A DNA stretch of 64,000 nt from positions 287,407 through 351,406 of the forward strand of contig NZ_JH815515.1 in assembly GCF_000297775.1 (NCBI RefSeq). The letters are read 5' to 3'. This DNA comes from Sutterella wadsworthensis 2_1_59BFAA. Its GTDB lineage: Bacteria > Pseudomonadota > Gammaproteobacteria > Burkholderiales > Burkholderiaceae_F. Below are positions 62,123 through 64,000 of this stretch, piece by piece. Both the position numbers and the translations under genes were made by a program. The notes beneath the pieces were generated by a model. It ran no database searches. It had not been told where the DNA came from and worked only from the letters and a program-made list of their open reading frames with translations. Each line of letters starts with the position of its first letter. Position 1 is the first letter of the stretch.

Positions 62123-62152
62123 ATTATACGTGAGGGCTGAACGGCGTTGCAA
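62123..62152 (-). promoter_or_regulatory. rpsB promoter
   Basis: TTGCAA (-35) and a perfect TATAAT (-10) on the minus strand, spacer 18; transcript start expected near 62116. Confidence 0.7.
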
Positions 62153-62331
62153 GCGTCGCGAGCAATTTTCTTCGGTCCATCACGCGCCTCCCGTCCGCCC
62201 TCGGGGCGTCCGCCTGCAGTTGCCCCCGTCGAATTGGTGTACTATCGCCGATAAGGACCGCCCGCCGCCCCGACAGCAGGGGCCGCCTGCGGTCATGCAA
62301 CACTATTAAACAGCAACAAATTCCGCACATC

Positions 62332-63156
62332 ATGGCCATCCACATCAAAACGCCGGAGGAGATTGCGGGCCTGCGCATCGCCGGCCGCCTCGCCTCCGAA
62401 CTTCTCGACTACCTGACGCCCTTCGTCAAGCCGGGCATCACCACGGGCGAACTCGACAAGCTCGCCTACGACTACACGGTCAACGTCCAGAAGTGCATCC
62501 CCGCCTGCCTCGGCTACCAGCCCGAAGGCATGACGCCGTATCCCGCCACCACCTGCATCTCGATCAACCACGTGGTCTGCCACGGCATTCCGGGTGAAAA
62601 GAAGCTCAAGCACGGCGACATCGTCAACATCGACGTCACGAGCATCAAGGACGGCTTCCACGGCGACACGTCCCGCATGTTCGTCGTCGGCAAGCCGACC
62701 ATCGCGGGCAAGCGCCTCTGCGACCTCGCCTTCAAGACGATGTGGGCGGGCATCGAGGCCGTGCGTCCTGGCGGCATGTTCAACGACATCGGCGTCGCCT
62801 GTCAGGCCTTTGCCGACAAGAACGGCATCTCCGTCGTGCGCGACTACGGCGGCCACGGCATCGGCCGCGGCTTCCACGAGGAACCCCACGTCCACCACTT
62901 CCCGATCAACCACCCGACGCCGAAGTTCGTCCCAGGCATGGTCTTCACGATCGAACCCATGGTGAACGCCGGCCGCTACGGCGTCACGATGCTCGGCGAC
63001 GGCTGGACCGTCGTCACGCGCGACCGCTCGCTCTCCGCACAGTGGGAGCACATGGTCCTCGTCACCGAAACGGGCTACGACATCCTGACGTGCTCCGCGG
63101 GCACACCCGAGCCGCCCGACTTCGTCAAGGGCTGGAAGAAGCCCGAGGGCCTCTGA
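62332..63156 (+). CDS. map: Methionine aminopeptidase type I
   Basis: 274 aa, removes the N-terminal Met from new proteins. Metal ligands are Asp in VNIDVT and GDTSRMF, His in GGHGIGRGFHEEP, Glu in FTIEPMVN and Glu in QWEHMVL. The substrate His lies in NHVVCHGIPG. It is divergent from rpsB, as in many proteobacteria. The C-terminal tail runs some 15 residues past the last conserved motif. No strong ribosome-binding site precedes the ATG. Confidence 0.97.
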   Translation: MAIHIKTPEEIAGLRIAGRLASELLDYLTPFVKPGITTGELDKLAYDYTVNVQKCIPACLGYQPEGMTPYPATTCISINHVVCHGIPGEKKLKHGDIVNIDVTSIKDGFHGDTSRMFVVGKPTIAGKRLCDLAFKTMWAGIEAVRPGGMFNDIGVACQAFADKNGISVVRDYGGHGIGRGFHEEPHVHHFPINHPTPKFVPGMVFTIEPMVNAGRYGVTMLGDGWTVVTRDRSLSAQWEHMVLVTETGYDILTCSAGTPEPPDFVKGWKKPEGL

Positions 63157-63168
63157 GCCTGAACCTCC

Positions 63169-63191
63169 GCAGGCCGTCTCCGACGGCCTGC
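63169..63191 (+). terminator. Hairpin after map
   Basis: A perfect 9-bp stem (gcaggccgt / acggcctgc) 13 bases past the stop, without a T-run; weak terminator or processing site. Confidence 0.45.
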
Positions 63192-63248
63192 ACCGCATCC
63201 TGAACGGCCCAGTCCGCGCAGGAGCCCCGCCCCCGTGGGAGTTTCCGC

Positions 63249-64000
63249 ATGCCCGCAGAACCCGCCGCATACAGGCCGGTCATCGTGATCCCGGTCTACA
63301 ACCATCCCGCCACGGTGGAGGACGTCGTCAGACGCCTGCTCTCCACGGGCACTCCCGTCCTTCTCGTCGACGACGCCTCCGACCCGCCCGCGCAGGAAGC
63401 CTGCGAACGATGCAGGGCCATGGGCGCCGGCCTCGTCCGCCGTCAGTCGACGGGCGGCAGGGGCGCCTCCATCCTCACGGGCTTCAAGGCCGCAAGGCAG
63501 GCGGGCTTCACGCACGCGCTCGTCTTCGACGCAGGCGGCAGGCATGATCCCGCCGCCGTCGGCAGCTTTCTCGAACTCTCCCGCAAGCATCCCAACGACC
63601 TCGTCTGCGGCTATGCCCGCACGTCGAGCGCCTATCCCGCCCGCGCACGTCTCGCACGCCGCATGGCCGACGCAGGTGCATGTTTGGCCGCACTCAGCCT
63701 TGCTCCCAAGGACGTCATGTGCCGCCTGCGCGTCTACCCGCTCGCCGCCGTCTCGCAGCTCTCCGCCTGCATCGGACTCGGCAGGCGCGCCGAATTCGAA
63801 TTCGAGTCACTCGTGCGCCTCATGTGGATGGGACTTCGCCTGCGCGAACTTCCCGTCGATCCCAGACCGCCCGCCGACGGCGTCTCCCATTACCAGCCCG
63901 TGCGCGACACGCTCCGCATCGCAGGCATGAGCGCCAAGCTCTTCATCATCATGCTCACGAGGCTCCCCGCCGTGCTGATCTCCCGTTCCACGGGCTGGTC
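63249..64000 (+). CDS. Glycosyltransferase family 2 protein (cut by the window end)
   Basis: The first 250 codons are present; the gene runs past the window. PVIVIPVYNHPATVEDVV and VLLVDDASDPP are the GT2 N-terminal strand-loop motifs. The middle (GGRGASILTGFKAARQAGFTHAL, in part) and MCRLRVYPL, GLGRRAEFEFE resemble the glycosyltransferase found in aryl-polyene gene clusters. Where those have DADGQHD, this one has DAGGRHD (residues 94-100), so the DxD metal site is altered; activity may differ or be lost. The C-terminal visible part becomes hydrophobic, pointing to membrane attachment. It follows map by 92 bases. Confidence 0.75.
   Translation, partial: MPAEPAAYRPVIVIPVYNHPATVEDVVRRLLSTGTPVLLVDDASDPPAQEACERCRAMGAGLVRRQSTGGRGASILTGFKAARQAGFTHALVFDAGGRHDPAAVGSFLELSRKHPNDLVCGYARTSSAYPARARLARRMADAGACLAALSLAPKDVMCRLRVYPLAAVSQLSACIGLGRRAEFEFESLVRLMWMGLRLRELPVDPRPPADGVSHYQPVRDTLRIAGMSAKLFIIMLTRLPAVLISRSTGW

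Noticed and set aside
1-64000. CRISPR arrays, tRNA and rRNA genes
   Set aside because: No regularly spaced repeats and no cloverleaf or rRNA-like sequence were seen on either strand.

Overview
The window is GC-rich chromosomal DNA from an anaerobic betaproteobacterium, most likely a gut member of the Sutterellaceae (Burkholderiales). This is inferred from the beta/gamma-type cluster rpsB-tsf-pyrH-frr ... uppS-cdsA-dxr-rseP-bamA-skp-lpxD-fabZ-lpxA-lpxB-rnhB, an oxygen-sensitive class III ribonucleotide reductase, an [FeFe] hydrogenase, and two exported flavin reductases beside a TtrSR-like two-component system. No rRNA, tRNA or CRISPR array was seen.

Layout. 0.3-8 kb (minus strand): an exported dipeptidase E, a D-amino-acid lyase/aldolase-like PLP enzyme, malate dehydrogenase, and a two-gene [FeFe] hydrogenase whose partner fuses a NuoF-type Fe-S domain to a GltD-type NAD(P)H module. 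8.2-10.5 kb (plus): a YheO/DauR-type regulator, a RidA deaminase and a threonine-synthase-like PLP enzyme. 10.55-12.43 kb: an intact IS1634-type insertion sequence lying in the loop of a hairpin. 12.7-14.0 kb: a DASS-type anion transporter pseudogene. 14.1-17.7 kb: a PAP2 phosphatase and nrdG-nrdD behind a long leader and two NrdR boxes. 18-19.1 kb: an iron-type alcohol dehydrogenase.

19.5-41.1 kb (minus): the envelope and housekeeping cluster (SpoU methyltransferase, rnhB, lpxB, lpxA, fabZ, lpxD, skp, bamA, rseP, two MsbA-like ABC exporters, dxr, a phosphoesterase, YigZ, cdsA, uppS). The usually contiguous fabZ-lpxA pair is split by about 2.6 kb. That insert holds four related, terminator-ended, non-coding units on the minus strand and, on the plus strand, a yybP-ykoY-type manganese riboswitch before a UPF0016/Gdt1-type metal transporter.

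41.3-49.9 kb: a lipoprotein with a Fur-like operator, two periplasmic flavin reductases, a TtrSR-like sensor/regulator pair, an MFS permease and an isomerase pseudogene. 50.0-58.26 kb: an island bracketed by a perfect 30-bp inverted repeat. It carries transposase remnants, a DUF4143 ATPase between 75-bp direct repeats, and a Fur-box-preceded operon of TonB receptor, YddA-type ABC transporter and binding protein without a signal peptide. 58.3-62 kb: frr, pyrH, tsf and rpsB (minus). 62.3-64 kb: map and a partial glycosyltransferase (plus).

Together the genes describe a fermenting and anaerobically respiring cell. Malate dehydrogenase, hydrogenase and alcohol dehydrogenase handle redox balance, and the flavin reductases would use external electron acceptors. 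Iron uptake and metal efflux appear to be under Fur and Mn-riboswitch control. The accessory genes sit in breaks of an otherwise conserved essential cluster. All functional calls are by eye from protein motifs; no database search was run.
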